A stretch of DNA of 64,000 nt from Actinomycetota bacterium (GTDB lineage Bacteria; Actinomycetota; Actinomycetes; Actinomycetales; Microbacteriaceae). Below are positions 34,756 to 44,251 of the stretch, piece after piece (position 1 is the stretch's first letter; the number at the start of each line of letters is the position of its first letter). The stretch lies in the NCBI GenBank assembly GCA_947449765.1, contig CANFSP010000002.1:124001-188000 (forward strand). Reading direction: 5' to 3'. The notes under the pieces are model-generated. The model was not told the origin of the DNA and searched no databases. It saw only the letters and a list, made by a program, of their open reading frames with translations. Position numbers and translations under genes: made by a program.

Positions 34756-35985
34756 ATGCGCATTACCAAGAAAGTCATTGCAGTTGCTGCCGTTGCCGGC
34801 GTTGCTGCACTGGCCCTTACCGGTTGTGCTGGTGGCGGCGGTGGCGCTGCTACGGGCACTCCAATTAAGGTCGCAGCTATTTCTGACACGAAGTCGTTCC
34901 CCGAGGCCGCTCAGGTCGCCAAGGGATACTTCGACCGTTACAACGCTGCTGGTGGATTCAACGGTCGTCCGATCGAGCTCTCCATCACTGACGCACCAAC
35001 CGGTGACGCTGCGGCTGCCGTAACCGGCGCTACCGACGCGATCAACAACAAGGATGTCGTCGCCATGGTTGGCTCGTCAACCTTCGGTGAGTGTGCGATC
35101 AACCACGCTGCATACGAAGCTGCTGGCATGGTCTCCTACACCGGTGTTGGCGTTGACCTGTTCTGCTTCACCACGCCTAACGTGGCTGCTGCAAACAACG
35201 GTCCGTTCTTTGACATCTACGCAACCGCGTGGAACGCCATCAAGGATGGCTCGAAGGCTCCCTGTTTCGTAGCTAACTACGCAACTCCAGACGCTCAGTT
35301 TGCTTACGACCAGGTGATCGTCAACATCGAGGCTGCAACCGGCGTCAAGTTCGCTGCGGTTCAGAACGTGGCTAACAAGCCTGACAACAACTACGCACCT
35401 GAGGTCATTTCTGCCCTCAGCGCCAACTGTGACGCCATGGTGTTTGGTGGAGTTCACCCGGTTGACGCGGCCATGATTGGTACGCTCAACGAACAGGGCG
35501 CAACCGACATTCCGGTGTACGTTCAGACCTCGGCTTATGACGCTGCTTTCCCACTCGAGCCTGCTGTTCAGGCTCACAAGGGCAAGATCTCCGTTCCTGC
35601 CGAGCTTGCAACCCAGGATGACCCCGCTAACGAGGACATGAACAAGCTCATCGCTGATGGCTTTGTTACTCCTGGTGACACCTGGTCGTACTCCTTCATG
35701 CAGACCGGATACCTTGCCGCTCAGAGCTTCATCTTGGCTCTTGGCAAGATCGAGGGTGACATCACTCGCGAATCCGTAACCAAGGTCTCGCAGTCGGACG
35801 CACCATGGCCAAACGACAACAAGATGTGGGGTAACCCGTGGAAGTTCGGACCGGGTGCAACGCACCAGGCCAACAGCTCGACCTACCTCGCTGAAATCGC
35901 ACCTGGCTCGGGCGTGTGGACCTCAAAGGGTCCATGGCTCCAGGCAGCTGAGATGAAGTGGACGGACATCGTTCTTCCTCAGTAA
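34756..35985 (+). CDS. ABC-transporter substrate-binding lipoprotein (branched-chain amino acid type)
   Basis: Exported solute-binding protein of 409 residues. The signal peptide has MRITKK, a hydrophobic core and lipobox LTGC with Cys near residue 24, so the mature protein is tethered to the membrane. A Gly-rich linker leads into the type-1 periplasmic-binding fold (LivJ/K family): NGRPIELSITDAPTGD and VVAMVGSSTFGECAI. ATG 34756 begins the signal peptide; the frame upstream to 34690 is leader. The permease and ATPase genes follow after a strong hairpin. A paralogue lies at 39661. The catabolic genes nearby suggest an aromatic or carboxylate ligand rather than an amino acid, but that is inference. 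Confidence 0.88.
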   Translation: MRITKKVIAVAAVAGVAALALTGCAGGGGGAATGTPIKVAAISDTKSFPEAAQVAKGYFDRYNAAGGFNGRPIELSITDAPTGDAAAAVTGATDAINNKDVVAMVGSSTFGECAINHAAYEAAGMVSYTGVGVDLFCFTTPNVAAANNGPFFDIYATAWNAIKDGSKAPCFVANYATPDAQFAYDQVIVNIEAATGVKFAAVQNVANKPDNNYAPEVISALSANCDAMVFGGVHPVDAAMIGTLNEQGATDIPVYVQTSAYDAAFPLEPAVQAHKGKISVPAELATQDDPANEDMNKLIADGFVTPGDTWSYSFMQTGYLAAQSFILALGKIEGDITRESVTKVSQSDAPWPNDNKMWGNPWKFGPGATHQANSSTYLAEIAPGSGVWTSKGPWLQAAEMKWTDIVLPQ

Positions 35986-36006
35986 TTGAGGGATAACTAA
36001 TCCACG

Positions 36007-36038
36007 GTGTGCGGGAGGGCAATAGCTCTCCCGCACAC
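36007..36038 (+). terminator. Hairpin between binding-protein and permease genes
   Basis: GTGTGCGGGAG (36007-36017) and CTCCCGCACAC (36028-36038) form a perfect 11-bp stem 21 nt after the lipoprotein stop and 48 nt before livH. No clear T-run follows. It probably gives partial termination or protects the upstream mRNA, so that the binding protein is made in excess of the membrane subunits. Confidence 0.65.
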
Positions 36039-36085
36039 TCATCCTCAGTCTGTGACTGCCCCCCCCAAATTTTCAGGAGAAACTT

Positions 36086-36973
36086 ATGAATCTGTTACCG
36101 CAGATATTCGCTGGTCTCACCACGGGCTCGTTCTTTGCCATCATCGGAATTCTGCTGACCCTCATGGCGCAGTTGACTCGCGTAGTCAACTTTTCGCAGG
36201 TCGCATTCGGAATGTTCGGCGGCTTTGTTGGCATGTGGCTTGAAACTGGCAAGAATCACTTGCCCGTGTGGCTCGGTGCGATCATTGCTGCGGTGGTTAC
36301 CGCCGCTCTTTCCGCCATCGTCGGCTGGATTATTGCTACGTGGCTTCCTAACGCCCAAATGGCTGCCCGTTCTGCCGTCACCGTTTCTTCGCTCCTAATC
36401 CTCGTTGCCGCCGGAGCCGTTCTCTTTGGCGCATCGCACAACAACTTCAAGCCTTTGCTTCCCAGCGTCCCCATCACGCTCAAGGTCGGTGGGACCGACC
36501 TCATCATCACCTACAACATGATTTTCTTGATCGCCTTGTCCCTGGCTGTTGTCATCATCATGCAGCTCGTGCTCAAGCGGACCATGTTTGGTGTTCGGCT
36601 TCGCGCCATCTCGGACCGACAGAACGCGGCCGAACTCCTCGGCGTCAACGTCAAAGCCCTCAACGTGGGAATCTGGGCCGTTTCTGGAGCCATCATCTCC
36701 ATCGCCATCTCGTTCATTCCCAGCACCATCAGTAACGACTACATTTCCTTCTCGCTACTGATCATTCCAGGTGCGGCAGCCGCTCTCGTTGGTGCCTTCA
36801 AGAACATGTGGCTTGCCCTCGTTGGCGGTTTGGTGATTGGCGTGCTTCAAAACATCATCGCCTCAAACCCCAATCCAACCATCGCCGGTCTCAAGGACTG
36901 GGTGGTTTTCGTTCTGATTCTTGTGTTCCTCCTCTGGAACCAGCGCAAGGAGGTGTGGGATGTCGCTCGCTAA
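36086..36973 (+). CDS. livH: ABC-transporter permease, LivH type
   Basis: Membrane subunit of 295 residues with about eight hydrophobic segments. MNLLPQIFAGLTTGSFFAIIGILLTLMAQLTRVVNFSQVAFGMFGGFVGMW carries the LivH-family pattern, and the cytoplasmic loop GVRLRAISDRQNAAELLGVNV is the coupling region that contacts the ATPases. It forms the translocation path with the LivM part of the next protein. CAGGAGAA precedes the ATG. It overlaps the start of the LivM-LivG gene by 14 nt. Confidence 0.9.
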   Translation: MNLLPQIFAGLTTGSFFAIIGILLTLMAQLTRVVNFSQVAFGMFGGFVGMWLETGKNHLPVWLGAIIAAVVTAALSAIVGWIIATWLPNAQMAARSAVTVSSLLILVAAGAVLFGASHNNFKPLLPSVPITLKVGGTDLIITYNMIFLIALSLAVVIIMQLVLKRTMFGVRLRAISDRQNAAELLGVNVKALNVGIWAVSGAIISIAISFIPSTISNDYISFSLLIIPGAAAALVGAFKNMWLALVGGLVIGVLQNIIASNPNPTIAGLKDWVVFVLILVFLLWNQRKEVWDVAR

Positions 36974-38795
36974 CCCCAATGGCACTCTGAATAAAAACAT
37001 GTCGTCGTCACTGACAAACCAATCCTTCGTTCACAAGAGCTGGTCGCCGATAGCTTTTGGCGTGGTCGCAGCGCTCGTCGGCGTGGCTATTCTGTTCATC
37101 CCGTGGATTGCCAACGATTTCTCGTTCACGCGTGTCTCTCAAGTTCTCATCATGATGACGATGCTCATGGGTCTCGGCATCGTGACCGGAACTGCCGGAA
37201 TGATTGCGCTCTGTCAGCTCACCTTTGCTGCTGCGAGTGCGTACACGATTGAGTGGATGGAAGTCTTTATCGGTCCTAATGCTTTTGGCAGTGGGTCGTT
37301 CTTCCTCTATATGATTGTGGGCGCTCTGATTGCAACGGCGATTGGAATCATCGTCGGACTCCCGGCACTTCGTCTCCGCGGTGTTAACCTCGCCGTTGTC
37401 ACGCTGAGCTTGGCATTTGCTTTCGACCTGACAATCGTGTTCTTCGGTTTCCCTGCCAACAAGGCAAACATTCACATCACGCGTCCGTTCGGCATCGGGC
37501 CCTCTACTGAACAAAAAGACATGTTCCCCGTCACGGTGATCATCATCGTGCTTGTCGCGATTGTTGCCGTTGCACTTGTCTACTTGCAGCGAAGCCGTTG
37601 GGGTTCCTCGTGGAAAATGGTGGCGTTCTCGGAGCGCGGAACCGCGTCCGCAGGAACCAACGTCCAATTTGCCAAGCTCACGGCCTTTGCGGTTAGTGCC
37701 TTTGTCGGAGGTATCGGTGGTGGTCTCTATGAGCTGGTCTATACCCAGGCGCGTTCTGAGGCCTTTAATCCCTACGGATCAATCGTGCTCTACGTGCTTT
37801 CTACGATTGTCGGTTCGTACCTGATTGATATGGCCTTCTTCGGCGGAATTCTGTCGGTGGCGATTCCCTTCATCCTCACTCGTCTGCACGTTCCGCTGTT
37901 CTGGGGTGACATTCTCTTTGGTGTACTCGGTATCCAAGGTGTCAGCACCGGATCAAACCTGGGTGAAGATATTCGACGTGGTCTGCGTCGGGGTAAGCGT
38001 GCCAAACAAGCCGAGGCGATCGCCGAGGCCGTGGCAGCGGGAACGCACACAGAAGTTGCTTCGGTGCCAATCCCGAAGGGAACGGGAAAGCCGCTGCTCG
38101 TCGTCAAGGATCTCACGGTGGCATTCGGTGCGGTGAAGGCTAACTCTGATGTCACGCTGACCGTGACCGAGGGAACCATCTTCGGTCTCATCGGTCCGAA
38201 CGGTGCCGGTAAGTCAACCTTCATCGACGCGGTCAGTGGCTTCCTGCCACAGCACACGGGATCCGTTGAACTTGACGGTTTCCCGCTGGACAAGCTCAGC
38301 CCCAGCCGCATCGCACGCATCGGTTTGCGTCGCACCTATCAGCAAGACCGCGTGCCCTCGACGCTCACCGTTGGTGCGTATGTCAAGTTCATCGCGCGTG
38401 GAAAAGCGACTCGGGACGATATTGATGAAGTGCTCGAATTCTTCAGTTGCCCGGATTACTACACGCCCCTGAGTGTCGTGGACGTGGGAACACGCCGCCT
38501 CATTGAGGTGGCTGCTGGTGTCGCATCCCGTCCCAAGCTCCTCATGCTCGATGAGCCAGCCGCTGGTCTCGATCATGAGCAGCACATCGCGTTTGGTGAG
38601 CGACTTCGCCAGGTGCCCACCAAGTACGGCGTGACGTTGCTCATCATCGAGCACGACCTCGACCTGGTTCGCGCGGTGACCTCTGAAATCACCGTGCTCA
38701 ACTTCGGTGAAGTTCTCGCATCCGGTTCGCAAGAAGCTGTTCTTTCGAACAAAGAGGTGCTCAAGGCCTACATGGGTGAAACGGAGATGCTGTGA
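36960..38795 (+). CDS. Fused ABC permease-ATPase (LivM-LivG)
   Basis: One frame of 611 residues. The first ~335 form a LivM-type permease with about nine membrane segments and the coupling loop GTASAGTNVQFAKLTAFAVSAFVGG. The last ~240 form a LivG-type ATPase with Walker A GPNGAGKST near 410-418 and Walker B LLMLDEPAAGLD near 528. The signature between them reads VDVGTRRLIEVA, lacking an LSGG-like core, so the complete signature may have to come from LivF. ATG 36960 is set by AAGGAGGTG at 36947-36955, inside the end of livH; the frame start at 36921 has no such site. The stop overlaps livF by 4 nt. Confidence 0.9.
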   Translation: MSLANPNGTLNKNMSSSLTNQSFVHKSWSPIAFGVVAALVGVAILFIPWIANDFSFTRVSQVLIMMTMLMGLGIVTGTAGMIALCQLTFAAASAYTIEWMEVFIGPNAFGSGSFFLYMIVGALIATAIGIIVGLPALRLRGVNLAVVTLSLAFAFDLTIVFFGFPANKANIHITRPFGIGPSTEQKDMFPVTVIIIVLVAIVAVALVYLQRSRWGSSWKMVAFSERGTASAGTNVQFAKLTAFAVSAFVGGIGGGLYELVYTQARSEAFNPYGSIVLYVLSTIVGSYLIDMAFFGGILSVAIPFILTRLHVPLFWGDILFGVLGIQGVSTGSNLGEDIRRGLRRGKRAKQAEAIAEAVAAGTHTEVASVPIPKGTGKPLLVVKDLTVAFGAVKANSDVTLTVTEGTIFGLIGPNGAGKSTFIDAVSGFLPQHTGSVELDGFPLDKLSPSRIARIGLRRTYQQDRVPSTLTVGAYVKFIARGKATRDDIDEVLEFFSCPDYYTPLSVVDVGTRRLIEVAAGVASRPKLLMLDEPAAGLDHEQHIAFGERLRQVPTKYGVTLLIIEHDLDLVRAVTSEITVLNFGEVLASGSQEAVLSNKEVLKAYMGETEML

Positions 38796-39478
38796 GTCTC
38801 GTACTAAATGATGTAACCATCAGTCGCGGTGTCGGTCCGGTCATCTCGAACGTCACGCTCGAGATAAAGCCGGGTCAGATCACAACGCTGGTCGGACCGA
38901 ACGGCGCCGGTAAGACGAGTCTCATCGAAGGCATCTCGGGCGTCCTCATTCCGAGTTCTGGATCCGTGATGATGGACGAGGTGAACATCACCAAGTTCTC
39001 CAAACGCAAGCGCGCGAACTCAGGTCTCGCCGTCGTCGAGCAGGGACGAATGATCTTCCCGTCGCTGACCGTGAAAGAGAACTTGCAGCTTACCGCGCGC
39101 ACGAAGGCTGACATGGATGAGGCGCTCGGCCTCTTCCCTGAGCTCGAGAAGCGCTTGAACAACCAATCCATCCTTCTCTCCGGTGGAGAGCAGCAGATGG
39201 TCGTTCTCGCCCGCGCGTTCGCAGCCAAGCCCAAGTACCTCTTGCTTGACGAGATGTCACTCGGTCTGGCTCCGGTGGTCTTCTTGCGTTTGCTCCCGGT
39301 CATTGAGGGCATTGCAAAGTCCGGCGTGGGAGTTCTGCTCGTCGAACAGTTTGCTCACCTTGCGCTCGGTCTAGCGTCCGAAGCAATGGTTGTGACCAGC
39401 GGTCACGTGTCGTATCAAGGATCGCCGAAAGCCCTCCTCGACGACGCCGAACTGTTGCGTCAGAAGTACATGGGCTAA
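38792..39478 (+). CDS. livF: ABC-transporter ATPase, LivF type
   Basis: ATP-binding subunit of 228 residues: Walker A GPNGAGKTS near 36-44, signature LLSGGEQQM near 128-136, Walker B YLLLDEMSLGL near 150 and the switch His in VEQFAH. The length and order are those of LivF. It starts with GTG overlapping the LivM-LivG stop (GTGA), a sign of translational coupling. It pairs with the LivG-like domain of that protein to energise import. An intrinsic terminator follows. Confidence 0.92.
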   Translation: MSLVLNDVTISRGVGPVISNVTLEIKPGQITTLVGPNGAGKTSLIEGISGVLIPSSGSVMMDEVNITKFSKRKRANSGLAVVEQGRMIFPSLTVKENLQLTARTKADMDEALGLFPELEKRLNNQSILLSGGEQQMVVLARAFAAKPKYLLLDEMSLGLAPVVFLRLLPVIEGIAKSGVGVLLVEQFAHLALGLASEAMVVTSGHVSYQGSPKALLDDAELLRQKYMG

Positions 39479-39494
39479 TCGCCCCACGAGTGTG

Positions 39495-39533
39495 AACCCG
39501 TCGCCGATCTGTGGCGGCGGGTTCATTCTTTTA
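39495..39533 (+). terminator. Intrinsic terminator after livF
   Basis: AACCCGTCGCC (39495-39505) pairs with GGCGGCGGGTT (39513-39523) with one G-T pair and a 7-nt loop, followed by CATTCTTTT. It separates the importer operon from the second lipoprotein gene. Confidence 0.8.
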
Positions 39534-39660
39534 TCGTGTCGTTGTTGTCTCAGACCCGTGATGTTCATCGCCACAACAAGAGCTTCGACCCTTTGGCCCG
39601 GTTTAGAACGCGCAACACTTTAGACTCACTATGAGCTTCGACAATGAAATGGTGTCAAAC

Positions 39661-40881
39661 ATGAGTGTCTCTGTGCGCGGACTGAAGATTTTTGGCGTCG
39701 TCGGAATTGCCGCCCTTTCGCTCGCGGGATGCGCGTTTGGCGGCGGCGGTGCCGCAACCGGCACACCGATAACAGTTGCAGCCATCACCGACAGCACAAC
39801 CAGTCCTGAAGTTGCTGCTGCGGTTACTGGGTATTTCAACCGATACAACGCGACCGGCGGATACAAGGGACATCCGCTCGTGCTCACGGTTGCTGAGGCG
39901 GCAGACAATAATGACGACGCTGCTGCTTCGGCAGCGAGCGACGTGATCGGCAACTCGTCGGTCGTCGCCCTGGTGGGGTCGTCCACCGCAGGTGAGTGCG
40001 CAGTCAACTCTGACGCTTACGAGAAGGCAGATCTCGTCTCATTCAGCGCACTCGGTCAGGACGTGTTCTGCTTCACCACACCCAACATCGCACCGTCAAA
40101 CACGGGCCCGTTCCTCGACCTGTACGCCGGTGGATGGAATGCGCTCTTCGATGGTGCGAAGAAGCCGTGCGCGATCGCAATCTATGCGCAACCGAGCAGT
40201 GAAGATGCGTTCCACCAGTCCATTGATAACCTCCAGAAAATCACTGGTACTGCCTTCGCATCCGTTCAGGTGATTGCTCAGAAGGACGATGGAAACTACG
40301 CGCCCGAGGTGGTATCGGCGCTGACGCATTCATGTGACGCGATGCTGCTGAGTGCCGACAGCGCGACGACGGTGTCAATGATTTCAGCGCTCATCGAGCA
40401 AGGCGCATCCATTCCGGTTTATGCGTCCTCAGCCATCTACAACGACGCATTCATCCAAGCGGCTCCGGTGAGTGCCTACAAGGGGCTTATTTCAACGCCG
40501 TTGCAGTTCATTCCGGTTGATGATGCCGCAAATGCCGACCTCGACGCGTTGATTGCTAAAGGTTTCATCACCCCGGCATCAGGCTGGGTTTACTCCAACA
40601 TGCAAGCCGGATACCTCGCGGCGCAGAACTTCATCCGCGCACTCGACAAGGTTGATGGTGACGTGACGCGTGATTCGCTCGCGCAGGCGGCGCGTTCCGA
40701 TCGTGCGTGGCCGAATGAAGACAAAATGCTGGGAAACCTGTGGGCCTTTGGCCCCGGAAAGACCCACCAAGCCAACACCTCCACGTTCCGCGTCGATATC
40801 GAACCGGGCTCAGGTAGTTGGACGCACATGGGTCCATGGTTACTTGCCACGGAGATGAAGTGGACGGACACGGTTCGCTAA
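39661..40881 (+). CDS. Second ABC substrate-binding lipoprotein, paralogue of 34756
   Basis: Solute-binding lipoprotein of 406 residues. Signal peptide with lipobox LAGC near residue 24, then the same GGGAATGTPI linker and periplasmic-binding fold as the protein at 34756; the two match along their whole length (RYNATGGYKGHPL, GECAVNSDAYEKADLVSF, FCFTTPNIAPSN, WTHMGPWL). It probably arose by duplication and uses the same LivH-LivM-LivG-LivF transporter for a different ligand. ATG 39661 gives a normal signal peptide. ATG 39631 is possible as a leaderless start, since TTTAGA lies 6 nt before it. It is separated from livF by a terminator and has its own promoter. Confidence 0.85.
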   Translation: MSVSVRGLKIFGVVGIAALSLAGCAFGGGGAATGTPITVAAITDSTTSPEVAAAVTGYFNRYNATGGYKGHPLVLTVAEAADNNDDAAASAASDVIGNSSVVALVGSSTAGECAVNSDAYEKADLVSFSALGQDVFCFTTPNIAPSNTGPFLDLYAGGWNALFDGAKKPCAIAIYAQPSSEDAFHQSIDNLQKITGTAFASVQVIAQKDDGNYAPEVVSALTHSCDAMLLSADSATTVSMISALIEQGASIPVYASSAIYNDAFIQAAPVSAYKGLISTPLQFIPVDDAANADLDALIAKGFITPASGWVYSNMQAGYLAAQNFIRALDKVDGDVTRDSLAQAARSDRAWPNEDKMLGNLWAFGPGKTHQANTSTFRVDIEPGSGSWTHMGPWLLATEMKWTDTVR

Positions 40882-41078
40882 CGACGCGGTAATTTGCCCG
40901 CGAGTGAACGAGATATAGCCCGCGCGCGAATGAGCGTGACAAATCAGGTCTTTCGCGTGCGCGAGCTGGGCCAGAAGTGCCTAGGCTAGAGGGGTTGTTG
41001 TCATGAGGTTTCCTGTCGCGGCAACCACATCCCGCACAACCCACCAGATCGCGCTGACGACACCCATGAGGAGTAACG

Positions 41079-42548
41079 ATGCCCATCTCTGAAGCTGACC
41101 TGCTAGCCAAGGTCCCCACCAAGCTGTACATCAATGGCGAATGGGTGGATGGGTCTGCCGGGGCAACGATTCCGGTGCATGATCCGGCAACCGGTGCGGT
41201 TCTCGCGAGAATTGCTGACGCAACGCCCGAAGACGGAATGCGCGCACTCGACGCCGCAGTGGCAATCAAGGACGAGTGGGCGGCAACCGCACCCCGCGTG
41301 CGCGCTGAGTTGCTGCGCAAGGCTTTCGACCGTGTCCACGAGCTTAAAGATGAATTTGCTCTGCTGATGACGATGGAAATGGGCAAGCCCCTGTCCGAGG
41401 CGATGGGTGAGGTCATTTACGGAGCAGAGTTCCTCCGCTGGTTCAGCGAGGAGGCGGTGCGCGTCACGGGTCGCTATGGAATCAATCCCGAAAACACCGG
41501 CCGCGCAATCGTGTCGTACCTCCCGGTCGGCCCCTGCTACCTCATCACGCCATGGAACTTCCCGCTCGCCATGGCAACGCGAAAGATCGGCCCCGCGATT
41601 GCAGCCGGTTGCACGGTGGTCATCAAACCGGCCACGCTGACTCCTCTCACCACTCTTTACTTTGTCAAGATTCTCGAAGAGGTGGGCGTGCCCAAGGGCG
41701 TGGTCAACGTGGTCACCACCTCGAAGTCTTCGGCCTTGTCAACGCCAATTCTTGAGGATTCGCGTCTGCGCAAGCTGTCGTTCACCGGTTCGACCTCGGT
41801 GGGTATCTCCCTCATGAAGCAGGCAGCTGATAACGTGTTGCGCTGCTCGATGGAACTCGGTGGCAACGCACCGTTCGTCATCTTCGATGACGCCGACATC
41901 GATAAAGCGGTGGATGGCGCGATGGCAGCGAAGTTCCGCAACATCGGCCAGGCCTGCACCGGCGCGAACAGGTTCATCGTGCACTCAAGCGTTGCCGATG
42001 AGTTCGCCCGCAAGGTCACCGAGCGCGTTTCTGCAATGAAGATTGGTCGAGGAACCGAAGAGGGCGTCACCATCGGGCCACTCATTGATGACAAGGCCGT
42101 GGCCAAGTGCGACGAACTGGTCACCGATGCGGTGTCGCGTGGAGCAGCCGTGACCACTGGTGGCAAGGCGCTTGATGGGGCTGGTTCGTTCTATGCGCCC
42201 ACCGTCGTCACTGGGGTCAAGGCGGGAAGCGACATCCTGCGCGAAGAAATCTTTGGACCGGTTCTTTCGATCATCAGCTTCGAAACAGAAGCCGAGGCAA
42301 TCGAACTCGCCAACGCTACCGAGTACGGTCTGGCTGCGTACGTCTTCACCAAAGACCTCGCGCGTGGTCAGCGACTGATCGAGCGCCTCGAGTGTGGACT
42401 CATGGGACTCAACGCTGGAGTCATCTCGAACGCGTCGGCGCCATTCGGTGGCATCAAGATGTCCGGTCAGGGTCGTGAGGGTGGCGCAGAGGGAATCTAC
42501 GAGTTCCTCGAGACCAAGTACACGATGACGCCCAACCCCTTCGCCTAA
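41079..42548 (+). CDS. gabD: Succinate-semialdehyde dehydrogenase (NAD(P)+)-type aldehyde dehydrogenase
   Basis: Aldehyde dehydrogenase of 489 residues. [23 protein letters not shown], the base Glu near 257 in MELGGNAP and catalytic Cys near 293 in GQACTGANR match the GabD group. It should oxidise succinate semialdehyde, or a similar aldehyde acid, to the diacid. GAGGAGTAACG precedes the ATG. It is a single gene; the 197 nt upstream (40882-41078) is CG-rich non-coding sequence with a TAGGCT that could be a -10 box. The gene ends in the 29-bp tandem repeat array at 42552. Confidence 0.83.
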   Translation: MPISEADLLAKVPTKLYINGEWVDGSAGATIPVHDPATGAVLARIADATPEDGMRALDAAVAIKDEWAATAPRVRAELLRKAFDRVHELKDEFALLMTMEMGKPLSEAMGEVIYGAEFLRWFSEEAVRVTGRYGINPENTGRAIVSYLPVGPCYLITPWNFPLAMATRKIGPAIAAGCTVVIKPATLTPLTTLYFVKILEEVGVPKGVVNVVTTSKSSALSTPILEDSRLRKLSFTGSTSVGISLMKQAADNVLRCSMELGGNAPFVIFDDADIDKAVDGAMAAKFRNIGQACTGANRFIVHSSVADEFARKVTERVSAMKIGRGTEEGVTIGPLIDDKAVAKCDELVTDAVSRGAAVTTGGKALDGAGSFYAPTVVTGVKAGSDILREEIFGPVLSIISFETEAEAIELANATEYGLAAYVFTKDLARGQRLIERLECGLMGLNAGVISNASAPFGGIKMSGQGREGGAEGIYEFLETKYTMTPNPFA

Positions 42549-42551
42549 CCC

Positions 42552-42835
42552 CGCGGATTGAGCTTGTCGAAATCGCGTGTCGCGGATTGAGCTTGTCGAA
42601 ATCCTGTTTCGCGGATTGAGCTTGTCGAAATCGCGTGTCGCGGATTGAGCTTGTCGAAATCCTGTTTCGCGGATTGAGCTAGTCGAAATCGCGTGTCGCG
42701 GATTGAGCTTGTCGAAATCCTGTTTCGCGGATTGAGCTTGTCGAAATCCCATAAGCACGCAGGGTCGTGGTCTCGACAAGCTCGACCGGCGTGCCGCTCG
42801 ACCGTGGTCTCGACAAGCTCGACCAGCGAGGGTCC
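42552..42835. repeat. 29-bp tandem repeat array (58-bp higher-order unit) plus inverted copies
   Basis: Seven head-to-tail 29-nt units run from 42552 to about 42754. All share CGCGGATTGAGCTTGTCGAA but end alternately in ...ATCGCGTGT and ...ATCCTGTTT, so the true period is 58 nt (three pairs plus one unit). Unit 5 has one change (CTAG). To the right are two opposite-orientation copies with core CTCGACAAGCTCGACC, near 42769 and 42807, able to pair with the array. It fills the whole gap between the convergent gabD and aminotransferase genes. Confidence 0.9.
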
Positions 42836-42839
42836 GCGG

Positions 42840-44039
42840 CTAGGCGAAGAGCTTCTGTAGGCGCTGGATTCCCTCGAGCAGCGGAGCGTCGCCCAGCGCG
42901 TAGCTAAAGCGCAAGAATCCGCTCGGGCCAAAAGCCTCACCGGGGACCGCGGCAACCTCGGCTTTCTCAAGAATCAGATCGGCGAGCTCGAGCGAGGTCT
43001 GTGGCGTCACGCCATCCCAGGTTCGACCGAGCAGACCGGTGACATCAGGGTAGACGTAGAACGCACCCTCGGGTGTTGGCGTATGGATCCCAGAAATCTT
43101 GTTCAACTCGGCGACGATGACTTTGCGTCGGCGATCAAACGCATCCCGCATCTCGGTGACGCAATCCTGCGGGCCGGTGAGTGCCGCGAGGGCTGCTCGC
43201 TGAGCGATGTTGTTGACGTTGCTCGACAGGTGCGACTGCAGGTTTGCCGCTCCCTTCATCGCGTCTGCCGGGCCGATCATCCAGCCCAGACGCCATCCAG
43301 TCATCGCGTAGCTTTTTGCGACACCGTTGACGAGAATTGTGCGGTCGGCGAGCTCCGGCACGGCTTCGACTATCGATACAGCCCGAACGCCGTCATAGGT
43401 GAGGTTTTGATAAATCTCGTCGGTGATGACCCAGAGTCCGTGGCTTTGCGCCCACTCACCGATGGCCTTGGTCTGCTCGGGTGAGTAGACCGCACCGGTC
43501 GGGTTTGAGGGCGAGACAAACAGCAAAACTTTGGTTCGGGATGTGCGCGCGGCTTCGAGCTGATCGACCGTCACGAGGTAGTTCTGTTCAGATCCGGCGA
43601 ACACGTCTACCTGCGTGCCACCAGCGAGAGCGATTGCTTCAGGGTATGTGGTCCAGTAGGGGGTGGGGACGAGCACTTCATCCCCAGGGTTCAACAACAC
43701 GGCAAAAGCTTGGTAAACCGCTTGCTTGCCGCCGTTGGTGACGACAATTTGGCTGATCGGAACGTCGAGTCCGCTATCGCGACGGGTTTTCTCCGCAATC
43801 GCTTCGCGTAACTCCGGGAGACCGACGGCCGGCGTGTAACGGTGGTTTTTGGGATCGCGAGCCGCGATAACCGCCGCTTCAACCACGTGCTCTGGTGTGG
43901 GAAAGTCAGGCTCGCCGGCTGCATAGGAGATGACGGGTCGGCCCGCCGCCTGAAGCGCCTTTGCTTTGGCATCCACCTTCAATGTGGCTGACTCGGCGAT
44001 AGCGGCAATTCGAGCGGAAATACGCGATGAGGAGGTCAC
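42840..44039 (-). CDS. aspC: Aspartate/aromatic aminotransferase (class I, PLP)
   Basis: Class I aminotransferase of 399 residues: [21 protein letters not shown], and the PLP lysine in [17 protein letters not shown], as in actinobacterial aspartate transaminases. It interconverts aspartate and 2-oxoglutarate with oxaloacetate and glutamate. GTG 44039 is proposed; TAAACT lies 7 nt before it on the minus strand, as in leaderless actinobacterial genes, and the extra N-terminal residues to 44090 are not family-like. The position next to tRNA-Trp, secE and nusG is common in this bacterial group. Confidence 0.88.
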   Translation of the reverse strand: MTSSSRISARIAAIAESATLKVDAKAKALQAAGRPVISYAAGEPDFPTPEHVVEAAVIAARDPKNHRYTPAVGLPELREAIAEKTRRDSGLDVPISQIVVTNGGKQAVYQAFAVLLNPGDEVLVPTPYWTTYPEAIALAGGTQVDVFAGSEQNYLVTVDQLEAARTSRTKVLLFVSPSNPTGAVYSPEQTKAIGEWAQSHGLWVITDEIYQNLTYDGVRAVSIVEAVPELADRTILVNGVAKSYAMTGWRLGWMIGPADAMKGAANLQSHLSSNVNNIAQRAALAALTGPQDCVTEMRDAFDRRRKVIVAELNKISGIHTPTPEGAFYVYPDVTGLLGRTWDGVTPQTSLELADLILEKAEVAAVPGEAFGPSGFLRFSYALGDAPLLEGIQRLQKLFA

Positions 44040-44158
44040 GCCGTTAAGTTTAGGCGAGCGCTCAGAGCGAGTCACACGCTTTGCATCCAAGAGAACCGGT
44101 CACCTAGAATAGGAAAGTTGGTCGAAAGGCCATGCTTCGGCATGCCTGCACACCACAG

Positions 44159-44231
44159 AGGGCGGTGGCTCAATTGGTAGAGCAGCGGTCTCCAAAACCG
44201 CAGGTTGCAGGTTCGAGTCCTGTCCGCCCTG
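44159..44231 (+). tRNA. tRNA-Trp (CCA)
   Basis: Cloverleaf of 73 nt. Acceptor AGGGCGG/CCGCCCT, D-arm GCTC...GAGC, anticodon stem GCGGT/ACCGC with loop CTCCAAA giving anticodon CCA (44192-44194), T-arm GCAGG-TTCGAGT-CCTGT, discriminator G. CCA is not encoded. secE starts 20 nt downstream, so the tRNA may share a transcript with secE-nusG. Confidence 0.97.
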
Positions 44232-44251
44232 CTCACGAAAGGTAAACCCAG

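Noticed and set aside
42552-42754. Regular 29-nt repeats resembling a CRISPR array
   Set aside because: The units are directly adjacent with no unique spacers, the alternating ends are themselves repeated, and no cas gene is in the window.
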